Of a stretch of DNA of 64,000 bases, positions 24,823 through 33,400 are shown piece by piece. Made by a program: the position numbers and the translations under genes. The notes below the pieces were generated by a model. It saw nothing but the letters and a program-made list of their open reading frames with translations. It did no database searches and was not told where the DNA came from. How positions within the stretch are numbered: the first letter of the stretch is position 1; each line of letters begins with the position of its first letter. The stretch comes from Ornithinimicrobium sediminis. Lineage in GTDB: Bacteria; Actinomycetota; Actinomycetes; Actinomycetales; Dermatophilaceae. The stretch spans positions 1 through 64,000 of the forward strand of contig NZ_JAJSDQ010000006.1 of the NCBI RefSeq assembly GCF_021272345.1, in the 5' to 3' direction.

Positions 24823-25162
24823 TCCGTCCTCCTCACCCCGCACCATCCACACTACGGCATCTACAGGGTCCCGCGGCAGGTCCGCCGTGCCGCCGAGCCT
24901 CCGCGCACCACCCCTGAAGCCCGGCTCGTCTTCGGACATGTGTTCACCATGGCACCCACCACCCACACACCCCCGCGCCGTCCACACAGGTACGACCCCA
25001 GGACGGCTACTCCCGCACTCAGGGCTGTGCGCGGCATACAGGCCCTGAAGGCCCCATGTCCCCTGCGACGAGCACATCGGTGCTGTTCAGACAACATGTG
25101 GAGCCCCTATCCTGAACGCCGTCACATCCCTTCTGTCACCTCTCCGGAACGCGAGGACGCTC
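24823..25162. other. 340-bp divergent intergenic region
   Basis: It separates the GAF-ANTAR gene from the lipase-fusion gene. Apart from the promoter at 25086-25113 I see no gene, repeat or hairpin of note. Confidence 0.6.
25086..25113 (+). promoter_or_regulatory. promoter of the lipase-fusion gene
   Basis: TTCAGA (25086-25091) and TATCCT (25108-25113) are spaced by 16 bases, about 50 bases before the ATG at 25163. The match to consensus is fair. Confidence 0.5.
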
Positions 25163-26923
25163 ATGGGCACGGCCACGACCGAGGCTGCACAAGCACCGCG
25201 AGTGAGGTGGGGGCTCGTGATCCTCGGTCTGCTCCTCGTCGTCGTCGGCGGCATCCTCACCGTCACACCGTTCGTCTCGATCGCCGTGCTGGTCGTCCTG
25301 GTGGTGCTGGCTCTGTCGGTCACCGGGGCGGGTGAGCTGGCCACGGCGAGCCGCTCCGAGGCGCCCATGGTCTCCAGAGTGATGGGGGTGGCCTGGCTGG
25401 CGGCCGCCCTCGTGGTGGTGCTCTGGCCGGGTCCGTCCATCCGGGTGCTCGCGGTGACGGTCGGCCTCGCGATGGTCGCCTCCGGGGTGCTGCGCATGGT
25501 GACCGGCGTGCGCGGGACCAGCGATGCGCGGCTCGCCTCAATGCTGCTCGGCGCTGCCGGGGTCGTGCTGGGTCTTCTGGCCCTGGCCTGGCCCGATGTC
25601 ACCGTCTTCGTGGTGGCGGTCGCCTTCGGTGTCCGGACCGTGGTCTTCGGGATATCACTGGCATGGTCAACGGTGCGGGCAGGACGGCATCGCTCAGAGG
25701 GTCCGGCGCAACGGCCTGGGGTGCTTCGCAGGTGGGGCCGAACCCTGGGCGCTGTGGTCGCGTTGCTGGGGGCGCTGGCCCTGCTCTTGTTGAGTGTCGT
25801 CCTGCGCGGCGGTGCGCCGGAGGCCGACGCCTTCTACGACCCGCCTGACCAGGTGCCGGCGGACGCCGGCTCGCTGCTTGCGGCCGAGGCCTTCGAGCGG
25901 GACGTGCCCGAGGGCGCACGGGCCTGGCGCATCCTGTACACGACCACGCGCGACGAGGGACACCCCGCGGTCGCCAGCGCCATCGTCGTTGCCCCCGCTC
26001 AGCCTGCTGACGAGCCGCACGACGTCGTGGCCTGGGCGCACGGCACGACCGGGGTCGTGCCCGGGTGTGCACCTTCGGTGCTGGAGGACCCTTTCGAGGC
26101 CGGAGCCACACCGGCGCTGCCCGAGGTGGTCGACAAGGGCTGGGTCATGGTGGCCACCGACTACGTGGGCCTGGGCACCGAGGGCCCCCACCCCTACCTC
26201 ATCGGCCAGGGTGAGGGACGGTCGGTGCTCGACGCGGTGCGCGCCGCACGGCAGCTGGAGGACGTGGACCTGGCGGAGCGCACGGTCGTCTGGGGACACT
26301 CGCAGGGGGGCCATGCTGCGCTCTGGGCAGGTGTCCTGGCATCTGACTACGCACCGGAGGCCGACGTGGTGGGGGTGGCCGCGATGGCGCCGGCGAGCAA
26401 CCTGCCCGGGCTGGTCGACAACCTGGACGTCGTCCCTGGGGGCTCCTTGTTCGCCTCCTACATCGCACAGGCCTACAGCGACGTGTACGACGACGTGGCG
26501 TTCGACGACGTCATCCGCCCCGCGGCGAGGGTGCAGGCCCAGGAGATCGCCGGGCGCTGCCTGGCCGAGCCGGGCGTGCTGGTCTCCCTGGTCGAGACCT
26601 TCCTCTTCGGTGGCTCCGTCTTTGCCGAGGACGCGACGTCGGGCAGCTTCGGCGCCCGGCTCGCCGAGAACGTGCCGTCCGGCGCTATCGACGCCCCTCT
26701 GCTGCTCGCACAGGGTGCCGCCGACCCCCTGGTCCTGCCTGCCGCGCAGGACGCCTACGTGCAGCAGCGGTGCGCCGACGGACATGCGGTCGACTACCGC
26801 ACCTACCCCGGCGAGGACCATCTCAGCGTCGTGGCGGACGACTCCGCCCTGGTCGGAGACCTGCTCCAGTGGACCCAGGACCGCTTCGACGGCGTGCAGA
26901 GCGCGTCCACCTGCTCCGGGTAG
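25163..26923 (+). CDS. HdeD-like membrane domain fused to a secretory-lipase domain
   Basis: A 586-residue two-part protein. Residues 1 to about 180 hold six hydrophobic helices in the DUF308/HdeD pattern, seen in acid-resistance and actinobacterial membrane proteins. A seventh helix (LGAVVALLGALALLLLSVVL) leads into residues 225-586, a LIP-type secretory lipase/esterase. There the nucleophile is in WGHSQGGHAAL, the acid in QGAADPLVLP and the His in GEDHLSVV. Several Cys in the lipase part could form disulfides, so it is probably extracytoplasmic but membrane-anchored. GAGGA precedes the ATG. Most LIP lipases instead carry a signal peptide, so the fusion is unusual. Confidence 0.88.
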   Translation: MGTATTEAAQAPRVRWGLVILGLLLVVVGGILTVTPFVSIAVLVVLVVLALSVTGAGELATASRSEAPMVSRVMGVAWLAAALVVVLWPGPSIRVLAVTVGLAMVASGVLRMVTGVRGTSDARLASMLLGAAGVVLGLLALAWPDVTVFVVAVAFGVRTVVFGISLAWSTVRAGRHRSEGPAQRPGVLRRWGRTLGAVVALLGALALLLLSVVLRGGAPEADAFYDPPDQVPADAGSLLAAEAFERDVPEGARAWRILYTTTRDEGHPAVASAIVVAPAQPADEPHDVVAWAHGTTGVVPGCAPSVLEDPFEAGATPALPEVVDKGWVMVATDYVGLGTEGPHPYLIGQGEGRSVLDAVRAARQLEDVDLAERTVVWGHSQGGHAALWAGVLASDYAPEADVVGVAAMAPASNLPGLVDNLDVVPGGSLFASYIAQAYSDVYDDVAFDDVIRPAARVQAQEIAGRCLAEPGVLVSLVETFLFGGSVFAEDATSGSFGARLAENVPSGAIDAPLLLAQGAADPLVLPAAQDAYVQQRCADGHAVDYRTYPGEDHLSVVADDSALVGDLLQWTQDRFDGVQSASTCSG

Positions 26924-26968
26924 GACACCCTGGGGACCCGGGACGGACCCGCTGCTCCGGACGCGAAG

Positions 26969-27000
26969 GCCCCTGACCGGCATACCTGCCTGTCAGGGGC
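26969..27000 (+). terminator. terminator of the lipase-fusion gene
   Basis: GCCCCTGAC (26969-26977) pairs with GTCAGGGGC (26992-27000), 46 bases after the stop codon and just left of the integrated element. Confidence 0.75.
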
Positions 27001-27012
27001 TGCTTCGTGATG

Positions 27013-27033
27013 GTGGGCGATACTGGGTTTGAA
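27013..27033 (+). repeat. attL: duplicated 3' end of tRNA-Val
   Basis: These 21 bases are identical to 48181-48201, which is the 3' end (T arm and acceptor) of tRNA-Val(GAC) read on the opposite strand. The match breaks at both sides (27012 and 27034). Here it is not part of a tRNA. It marks the left end of the integrated element. Confidence 0.88.
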
Positions 27034-27201
27034 ACTTTCAGAAAGGGGCCTACCACAGATGCCTCCCGACCGTCCACTTTGATGATAAACTCCCAGGTCA
27101 GAGGGCATATCGGCAAGGGACAAAGAAGGACGGGTCTGGACAGGTTTTGACGTCGTTGTTCCTCGTCTATTCCTCGAAAGGCGATACTGGGAGGACACAA
27201 G
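27034..27201. other. leader between attL and integrase, with second partial core site
   Basis: A comparatively A/T-rich stretch. GGCGATACTGGG at 27180-27191 repeats 12 bases of the attachment core, immediately before the integrase ribosome binding site. A TTGACG at 27147-27152 could be a -35 box but no convincing -10 follows. Confidence 0.6.
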
Positions 27202-28365
27202 TTGTCTCGCACCAACCATCGGTCCCGACGTGGTTTCGGGCGCGTGGAGCGGCTCAAGTCGGGGCGCTACCGGGCTGCCTACACCGGGCCAGACGGTCGT
27301 CTCTACCGGGCCCCGATGACCTTCGACGCCAAGGACGACGCCATCGCCTGGCTGTCCGCGCGCCGTGCCGAGATCGGGATGGAGATCTGGGCGCCACACG
27401 CCGCTGCTCAAGGGGCACGGCGACGGGAGGCCCCGACGTTCCGCGCGTACGCCGAGCTGTGGCTGGAGACCCGCCGGACGCGGGGGCGCGAGCTGCGCCC
27501 GACGACCGCTCAGCAGTATCGGATGCTGCTGGAGCGGTTCATCTATCCGACGTTCGGCGAGGAGCGGATCGACCGCATCTCGCACGAGGACGTCAACGCC
27601 TGGTACGACCAGGTGGCTCCGGGCCGGGACACCGTCAGGGCACAGGCGTACAGCCTGCTGCGCACGATCTTCGCCGGGGCCGCGTCGGTGCGGCCTACTC
27701 CCCTCATCCCCTACAACCCGGCTCACATCCGTGGCGCCGGAAGCGCCAGGCGGGTCCATCACGTCGAGCCGGCGACGCTGTCGGAGCTGGAGACGATCGT
27801 CGCGGAGCTGCCCGAGCGTTACCGGCTGATGGCGCTGCTCGCCGCCTGGTGCGCGCTGCGCTTCGGCGAGCTGGCCGAGCTGCGCCGTGGTGACGTCGAC
27901 CTCCGGACCGGGCGGGTCAAGGTCCGTCGTGGCGTGGTGCGGGTCGGCGGCCGGTTCATCGTCGGCCCACCCAAGAGTGATGCAGGCGCACGCGACGTTG
28001 CGATCCCGCCCCATCTGCTCGCTACGGTCAAGGATCATCTGTCGAGGCACACCGCGTCCGGCAAGGACGCGCTGCTCTTCCCCGCCGCGGCAGACAGCGA
28101 CCGGCACATGGCGCCATCGACGCTCTACAAGGTCTTCTACCCAGCGAGGAGGGCCGCCGGCCGCCCAGACCTGCGCTGGCACGATCTGCGCCACACCGGC
28201 GCCGTCCTCGCGGCCCAGACCGGCGCGACCCTCGCCGAGCTCATGGGGCGGCTCGGCCACTCCACCCCCGGCGCGGCGATGCGCTACCAGCACGCCGCCG
28301 CCGACCGCGACGCCGAGATCGCGCGGCGGCTCTCGGAGCTGCACGGCACGACGGCTCTGGGATGA
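27202..28365 (+). CDS. tyrosine recombinase / integrase of the element
   Basis: A 387-residue phage-type integrase: an N-terminal arm-binding region (RSRRGFGRVERLKSGRYRAAYTGPDGR), a SAM-like core-binding domain (about residues 78-160), and a catalytic domain. Catalytic residues are visible as Arg in LRFGELAELRRGDVD, the HDLRHTG box, GRLGHSTPG and the nucleophile Tyr in AMRYQHA. TTG at 27202 is the start: GGGAGG lies 8 bases before it and no ATG or GTG fits. The gene points into the element, away from attL. Its stop overlaps the start of the toxin remnant (ATGA). Confidence 0.93.
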   Translation: MSRTNHRSRRGFGRVERLKSGRYRAAYTGPDGRLYRAPMTFDAKDDAIAWLSARRAEIGMEIWAPHAAAQGARRREAPTFRAYAELWLETRRTRGRELRPTTAQQYRMLLERFIYPTFGEERIDRISHEDVNAWYDQVAPGRDTVRAQAYSLLRTIFAGAASVRPTPLIPYNPAHIRGAGSARRVHHVEPATLSELETIVAELPERYRLMALLAAWCALRFGELAELRRGDVDLRTGRVKVRRGVVRVGGRFIVGPPKSDAGARDVAIPPHLLATVKDHLSRHTASGKDALLFPAAADSDRHMAPSTLYKVFYPARRAAGRPDLRWHDLRHTGAVLAAQTGATLAELMGRLGHSTPGAAMRYQHAAADRDAEIARRLSELHGTTALG

Positions 28366-28859
28366 GTCCTGATCGGCGTGATCGCCGCAAGGCGACCACG
28401 CCGCGGTCGAAAGCACCCCCGGTACGCACGGCTCCGTCCTCGGACGATGCGCACGCGATCGTCTTCTTCAGGCGGCACGCGGACGACGCCCCGGAGCAGC
28501 GTGCTCCCGGTCGCGAGGCGCTGAACTCCTACCCGGCCGGAGTTCGCGCCAAGATGCGGGCCGCCCTGGTCGCCGTCGCGATCGCCCCACCGAAGCGGTT
28601 CGCAGGGGGCGGCTACTGAGAGGCGATGAAGGGTGACATGAGCGGCTGGTTCGAGGTGCGGATGGACGGGCCGCGACGTCACCACTACCGACTCTTCTGC
28701 CTCCTCCACTACGAGGCCGAGGGCCAGGACAAACCGCTGCTGGTTGTCGTGGACGGGCGGGACAAGCCGTTCCGGACGACGATGCCGGAGGCCGACTACG
28801 TCGCGGTCCGCAAGCTGGGGACGGAGTACCGCAGACGAAACCCCCGGTCCGTCATCTGA
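28362..28859 (+). pseudogene. RelE/HigB-like toxin gene interrupted by an in-frame TGA
   Basis: Two pieces in the same frame, 28362-28619 (85 residues) and 28626-28859, are separated only by TGA at 28617-28619. Read through, they form one 165-residue protein whose junction, RFAGGGY-stop-EAMKGDMSGWFEVR, looks like the continuous Gp49/RelE-family pattern with Trp at the stop position; TGG to TGA is a single-base change. The C-terminal part (HHYRLFCLL, LLVVVDGRDKPFRTTMPEADY) is toxin-like. The ATG overlaps the integrase stop. The downstream XRE gene is convergent, 6 bases away. A nonsense mutation abolishing a toxin is the simplest reading; stop-codon readthrough is the alternative. Confidence 0.75.
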
Positions 28860-28865
28860 GGCCAG

Positions 28866-29279
28866 TCAGGCCGGAAGCCTCGCTCTGGGCGTACGCAACG
28901 TGTCCAGGTGCTCGGCAAGCTTCATCGGGTCGGCCGTCCGACCCTCGAGCAAGGGCTCGGTGATCAGGCCGCGCTCGGCCAGAGGGATGGGTTCGACGGT
29001 GATGCGCAACCCGAGGGCGGCCGCCACCTCGGCCAGCGTGCCCAGCGTCGGGTTGGAGCTCTCGGAGGACAGCAGGCGACGGATGGTCGCTGGCTCTTTA
29101 TCGATGGCCCGTGCCAGCTCGGCCTTGGACAGCCCCGCAGCCTCGCGTGCGTCGTCAATGGCGTTGACGACCGAGTCGATGGTGGAGATCCGCATGGACT
29201 CCACGACGTACTCGCGGAGGAACTCTGGGTCCTGCAGGTCACGGTTCAGGTCGTCCCAGAACGCGGTGTGCTTGCTCAT
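28866..29279 (-). CDS. XRE-family HTH antitoxin
   Basis: A 137-residue protein: an N-terminal tail (MSKHTAFWDDLNRDLQDPEFLREY) typical of HigA-like antitoxins, then a helix-turn-helix (AREAAGLSKAELARAIDKEPATIRRLLSSE, about residues 44-73), then GTLAEVAAALGLRITVEPI. The C-terminal 40 residues are extra. It most likely pairs with the adjacent broken toxin, although it is on the opposite strand. It probably represses its own promoter through the inverted repeat at 29305-29324. AGGAAGGTGAGGGA precedes the ATG. Confidence 0.85.
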   Translation of the reverse strand: MSKHTAFWDDLNRDLQDPEFLREYVVESMRISTIDSVVNAIDDAREAAGLSKAELARAIDKEPATIRRLLSSESSNPTLGTLAEVAAALGLRITVEPIPLAERGLITEPLLEGRTADPMKLAEHLDTLRTPRARLPA

Positions 29280-29304
29280 TCCCTCACCTTCCTGATGACA
29301 GACA

Positions 29305-29324
29305 GCGTAACATAGATGCTACGC
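29305..29324 (-). promoter_or_regulatory. operator-like inverted repeat upstream of the XRE antitoxin
   Basis: GCGTAxCATxxATGxTACGC is an imperfect palindrome with 8 of 10 base pairs matched, centred 35 bases before the antitoxin start. It is well placed for autorepression. Confidence 0.5.
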
Positions 29325-29395
29325 ATGGGGAGGGCTGGGCCGCCAGCAAATCGACCACCCGAGGCCCGCACCGCCCTGCCGTCGCCAACTTTCCT

Positions 29396-29652
29396 GGGGA
29401 CGTACCTGACTTCTTTGGGGACGTGGCCCTGACCTGCGGCGATACCTGACATGAGGCCTCAGACGCCGGCGGCCCCACCGAGGACCAGGGACGCTGGCCC
29501 GCACAAGGTGGGGACGCTCCTGGGCGCGCTGGGGGCGGTCCGTGACCTGCGGAAATGTCTGCACGAGAGTCACGAGGGCGTGCCAGCAAGGCATGGAATC
29601 ACGCCGTTCCGGGCGCGGGCGGGCGCCCGGGGGGGGACGCTTCCGGGGACGT
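29396..29652 (+). repeat. five direct GGGGACG(T/C) repeats
   Basis: GGGGACGT at 29396-29403, 29417-29424 and 29645-29652, and GGGGACGC at 29510-29517 and 29633-29640, all have the same orientation; the first two are 21 bases apart and the last two 12. Another copy is at 34406-34413, upstream of the relaxase. The surrounding 430-bp gap (29280-29714) has no gene. The repeats may be binding sites of the 29715 protein, or iterons/oriT-associated repeats. Confidence 0.55.
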
Positions 29653-29714
29653 ATCCGGGTATGCCCTCACGTCATCGTCTGGGCCACATCGACACGGTGT
29701 GGAAGGAGACGACG

Positions 29715-30485
29715 ATGAGCGTAGCGACCTGTCTTGGGGTGGACACCCACGAACGTCCCCCGCTGCGGTGGGCCCGGACCCACTGGCAGGACTGGGCCCG
29801 TGCCCACCCAGCCCTCGTGGTGGTCTCCGATCTGCTCGACCTGCCACCCTGGCTGGGTCAGGCGACACCGGAAGGGCGGGATGAGGTGCTGGCGGCTCTC
29901 GCGCGGGCCGCCGCACACGACGTCGAGGCGGTCTCCGTGATCACGTGGCTCCTGGTCCCCGGAGCAGTGAACCTGGCGCGGCAGCTCGCGGACCTCTCCC
30001 CCGACATCGACGCTCTCGTCGCCGGACAGCTGTGGTTGACCGTTCGGGCCTACCGTGGAGACCCGCCGCGGCGCGTCGCCGCCACGCTGCTGGCCCGGAC
30101 GCGGCGTGAAGTGATGGCCGACCTGGGTGTTGGCGAGGCAGCCGTGCGTCGTGACCGCGTCTGGGCGTCGACAGTTCCCATGGGATCGGTCCCCGAGGTG
30201 CCACTCCTGGATGCCGGGCCGGAACCCGTGCGTGAGTTGGCCGAGCTTCTCGAGCAGGCTGCCGCGACGGGTGCTCTGGCCCGCGAAGACCGAGCCCTGC
30301 TCATGGACGTCGCCCGGGAGGCGGCGCGGCTGAACGTACCCGCGCGACGAGGCCGGGGCGGACTCATGACCCCGTCGGTGGCTGAGCTTGTCGCCGAGGA
30401 CTACGCAGCATCGGCACGCACGATCCGTCGCCGCGCAGCCAAGGCCGTCGCCGGTCTCGAAGCGTTCCGCCGGTCGAGGCAGTGA
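29715..30485 (+). CDS. putative HTH DNA-binding protein of the element
   Basis: A 256-residue mostly helical protein. The middle (LWLTVRAYRGDPPRRVAATLLARTRREVMADLG) and the C-terminus (SARTIRRRAAKAVAGLEAFRRSRQ) look like helix-turn-helix segments, and the overall pattern recalls sigma-factor-like proteins found beside actinobacterial relaxases. No definite family is recognised. GGAAGGAG precedes the ATG at 29715; the longer frame from 29451 crosses the repeat array and is rejected. It is convergent with the relaxase gene, 12 bases apart. Confidence 0.65.
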   Translation: MSVATCLGVDTHERPPLRWARTHWQDWARAHPALVVVSDLLDLPPWLGQATPEGRDEVLAALARAAAHDVEAVSVITWLLVPGAVNLARQLADLSPDIDALVAGQLWLTVRAYRGDPPRRVAATLLARTRREVMADLGVGEAAVRRDRVWASTVPMGSVPEVPLLDAGPEPVRELAELLEQAAATGALAREDRALLMDVAREAARLNVPARRGRGGLMTPSVAELVAEDYAASARTIRRRAAKAVAGLEAFRRSRQ

Positions 30486-30497
30486 CCCCGGTCGGCA

Positions 30498-33400
30498 TCA
30501 ACGGCTGGGACCGTGAAGAGCAGGACCGGACGGGGCAGGGCAGTAGTCCTCTGGACGCACCCCCTGCGGCGCGGTCCGGTGCGCAGAGGCCCATGCACTC
30601 TTGTGCTGCGGGTCGATAACGCGGAACCACAGGGCCGAGGTCGCCTCGTCGTCTGGAAGAGGGCCCTGGTCCGCCGCCTGCTCCAGCCGGTCGGGTACGT
30701 CGACGCCGGCACGGTGCAGACGGTCGAGACGCTCGGCCAGCTGCGGGGTGAACCAGTCCCGGTGTCCGACGTGCTCGACGATGAGACGCTCCCAGTGCCG
30801 GAGCGCGTCGGGCAGCTGGCCGGTGACCCGGCAGAGGAGGCCGCGTGCGTACCGGCCGGCCGCTCCCCCGGCGTCCGGCGGCCCCACCGGGCGCAGGTCA
30901 CTGTGGTCGACGGCTCGGGCGGCCCGCCACACGGTGAGGTCGGCGACGAGCTCGGGGCTGATGTGGTGCGCGAGGGGCGCGGCCCATTGCTGCTCGGGGG
31001 TGGTTCCCTGACGCACCTGGGCGGCCAGGCTCCTCACTCGTTCGGCACGGGCGGTGAGGTAGCCGCCCCAGACGGGATCGGTGGCAAGCCGCTTCGGGAT
31101 GGCGGGCAGCCATGGGAGGGGACCGCCTGCCGGCCTGCGGTCAAGACGCGAGAGCAGGACGGCGGCAGGGTCGTCGGCGTCGCCGAGCCCCCGGTAGGTG
31201 GACGCGTTCGTGAGTGTCTGGAGGGCGTCGCGCCCGTCGGCCTGGGTGAGCATCAGGTGGGCACGCAGGCTGGGCCACGCCGGGGCGTGGGTGAGGCCTG
31301 GGACCAAGGCGGCGGCGGCAGACTCGATGTCATCGCCCCAGCCAGGGCCGAGGAGCCTCTCGGCGCCGGCAAGGAGGCCGTCCTCGTACCGTTCGGCTGC
31401 CTGGTGCAGCAGTGCCGCCGGGTCGGCCGCTCGTGCCCTCTCGGTGGTCGCCGAGACCGCGGCACCGTCACGTGCAAGCACGCCCTGCAGGGTCTCGGTC
31501 GCGGTGGCCGGGCTGGTCGTCTCGATCAGCGGCAGGGTGTGCCCGTCTGTGTCGGTGGCCGACACGACATGCACGTGGTTCTCGTGCCGCCCCCGGGTGA
31601 GCATGGTGTAGAGCAGCTGCCGGGACTCCTGCCCGGTGATGATGCCGTGCATGGTGTCGGTGGTGACACCCTGGGCCGTGTGCACGGTCGCGGCATACCC
31701 GAGCTCGACGTGCTCAGCGACGTAACCGGCCGGCAGCCTCGTCCGCAGCCCGGAGCTGAGGTGACGGACGCTCAGGGCGGGTCCGTCGACCGCGGTGACG
31801 GTCCACCGGTCACCGTTCTTGACCCAGTCGGTGCTGCCGACGCCCAGCCGTCGGTCGTTGCGCCGGGTGATGACGACGTCCCCGGCGGAGGCGCGGGTGC
31901 CGTCGGCGAGGAGCACCTCGCGGTCAGGAGTGCCGCCACCCAGGCGCGCAGCGCGCGCGCGGGTGTTGAGGCTGGTGACGAGCTCGCGGGTGGGTGCGAG
32001 CATGAGGCAGTCCCGCCCGCTCGCGCGGTCCCGGGACCAGGCGGTGAAGACCGCCTCGACGGTGGTGGCGACGTCCCCGACGTGCACGCGGTCCCGGTCG
32101 AGGTAGAACCCTAGCGCGGTGGCGTCGCCGGCCCGCAACGCCAGGGTCGCCTCGGCCTCGGCGGAGTCGGAGAACCGGACCACCTCATCCAGGCGTACGG
32201 CTCCGTGGGCGTTGGCGATGTCGCGCAGCACTCCGCCGGCGCCGACGGCGGCAAGCTGCTGGTCGTCGCCGATGAGCCGGACCGAGGCGCCCCGGCCCAG
32301 CGCGTGCGTGATCACCCGGTCAAGGGTGAGCGTGTCCGCCATACCCGCCTCGTCGACCACGACGAGGGTGTCCGGCCCGATCGCGTCGTCCAGCCAGGAC
32401 CGGCGCCCGTGCTCGAGGTCGTGGACGAGCTTGTCCAGCGTCTCGGACGGTATGCCGGTCGCCTCGGCGAGCACGCTCGCCGCGGCCGCGGAGGGCGCGA
32501 GCCCGATCACGGGACCAACGTGGGCACGCCATGCGTCGGCGAGGACCCGCATGGCTGTGGTCTTGCCCGAGCCTGCCGGGGCCAGGACGAGCTGCACCCG
32601 GCGACCGCTGGAGGCCAGCGCCAGGACCAGGTCCGCCTGCCCGCGGTTGAGGTCCCTCCCCTGCACGGAGGCCTCGAGCACCGCGAGCTGAGCGTCCTCA
32701 CGGGCGAACGCAGCACCATCGCCCCGGGCGGCGGCCGAGGTGATCCGCTGCTCGGCCTCCAGGACCCGCAGGCTGGTGTAGTGGTCGCTGCCGGTATGGC
32801 GGTACACGCTGGTGCCGTCGCTTCGCCGCAGGGCTCCCGGCTCGGGGATGGGGTCCAGGTCTGGGGTGAGGTTGACCGAGCGCGCGACCGTCGCCGCGTC
32901 GACGACCCGCCCGACGACGTCAACGACCATGCTCGGGTGCAGGTCCAGGCCGCGGACCTGGCGCTGGGCCTCGGCCTGCAGGTGCCAGACCTGCCAGGTG
33001 GCGCGCCGCGCCTCGACCTCGGCGACCACCCGCTGCGCCGCCTCGTGGACCCAGTCCTCGGACACCCCCTCCACCGGGCGCCCTGTCTGGCCCAGCACGG
33101 TCGCCACCATCTGCTGGACCCCCTCCGCCCCAAGCACCCCGGCCGCCTCGGCCCACCACGTGTCGCGCTGGGCCGCCAGGGATCGCGGCTCGTGCTTGGC
33201 CGCCCGGGTCTCCAGGTTGGCCTGCTGGGCCAGGGCGATCTGCTCCACCGGTGTCGGCGGCCGCCCGTGCGCCTCCAGGAACTGCCGGGACAGCACTTCT
33301 TGCCGGGCGGTGATGTCACCCCGGCGCCGGGACCACAGCTCGCACAACGTGCGGTCGACACCCTCGACCTCACGGACCGGCCGCCTGTCCGCGCTCCCGC

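Noticed and set aside
27013-27033. Second tRNA-Val gene at the left end of the element
   Set aside because: Only the 3' 21 bases match; there is no D arm or anticodon arm, so it is an attachment-site duplication.
28617-28619. Programmed readthrough or selenocysteine at the toxin TGA
   Set aside because: No selenocysteine insertion hairpin or classical readthrough context is seen, and a Trp-to-stop mutation explains the codon.
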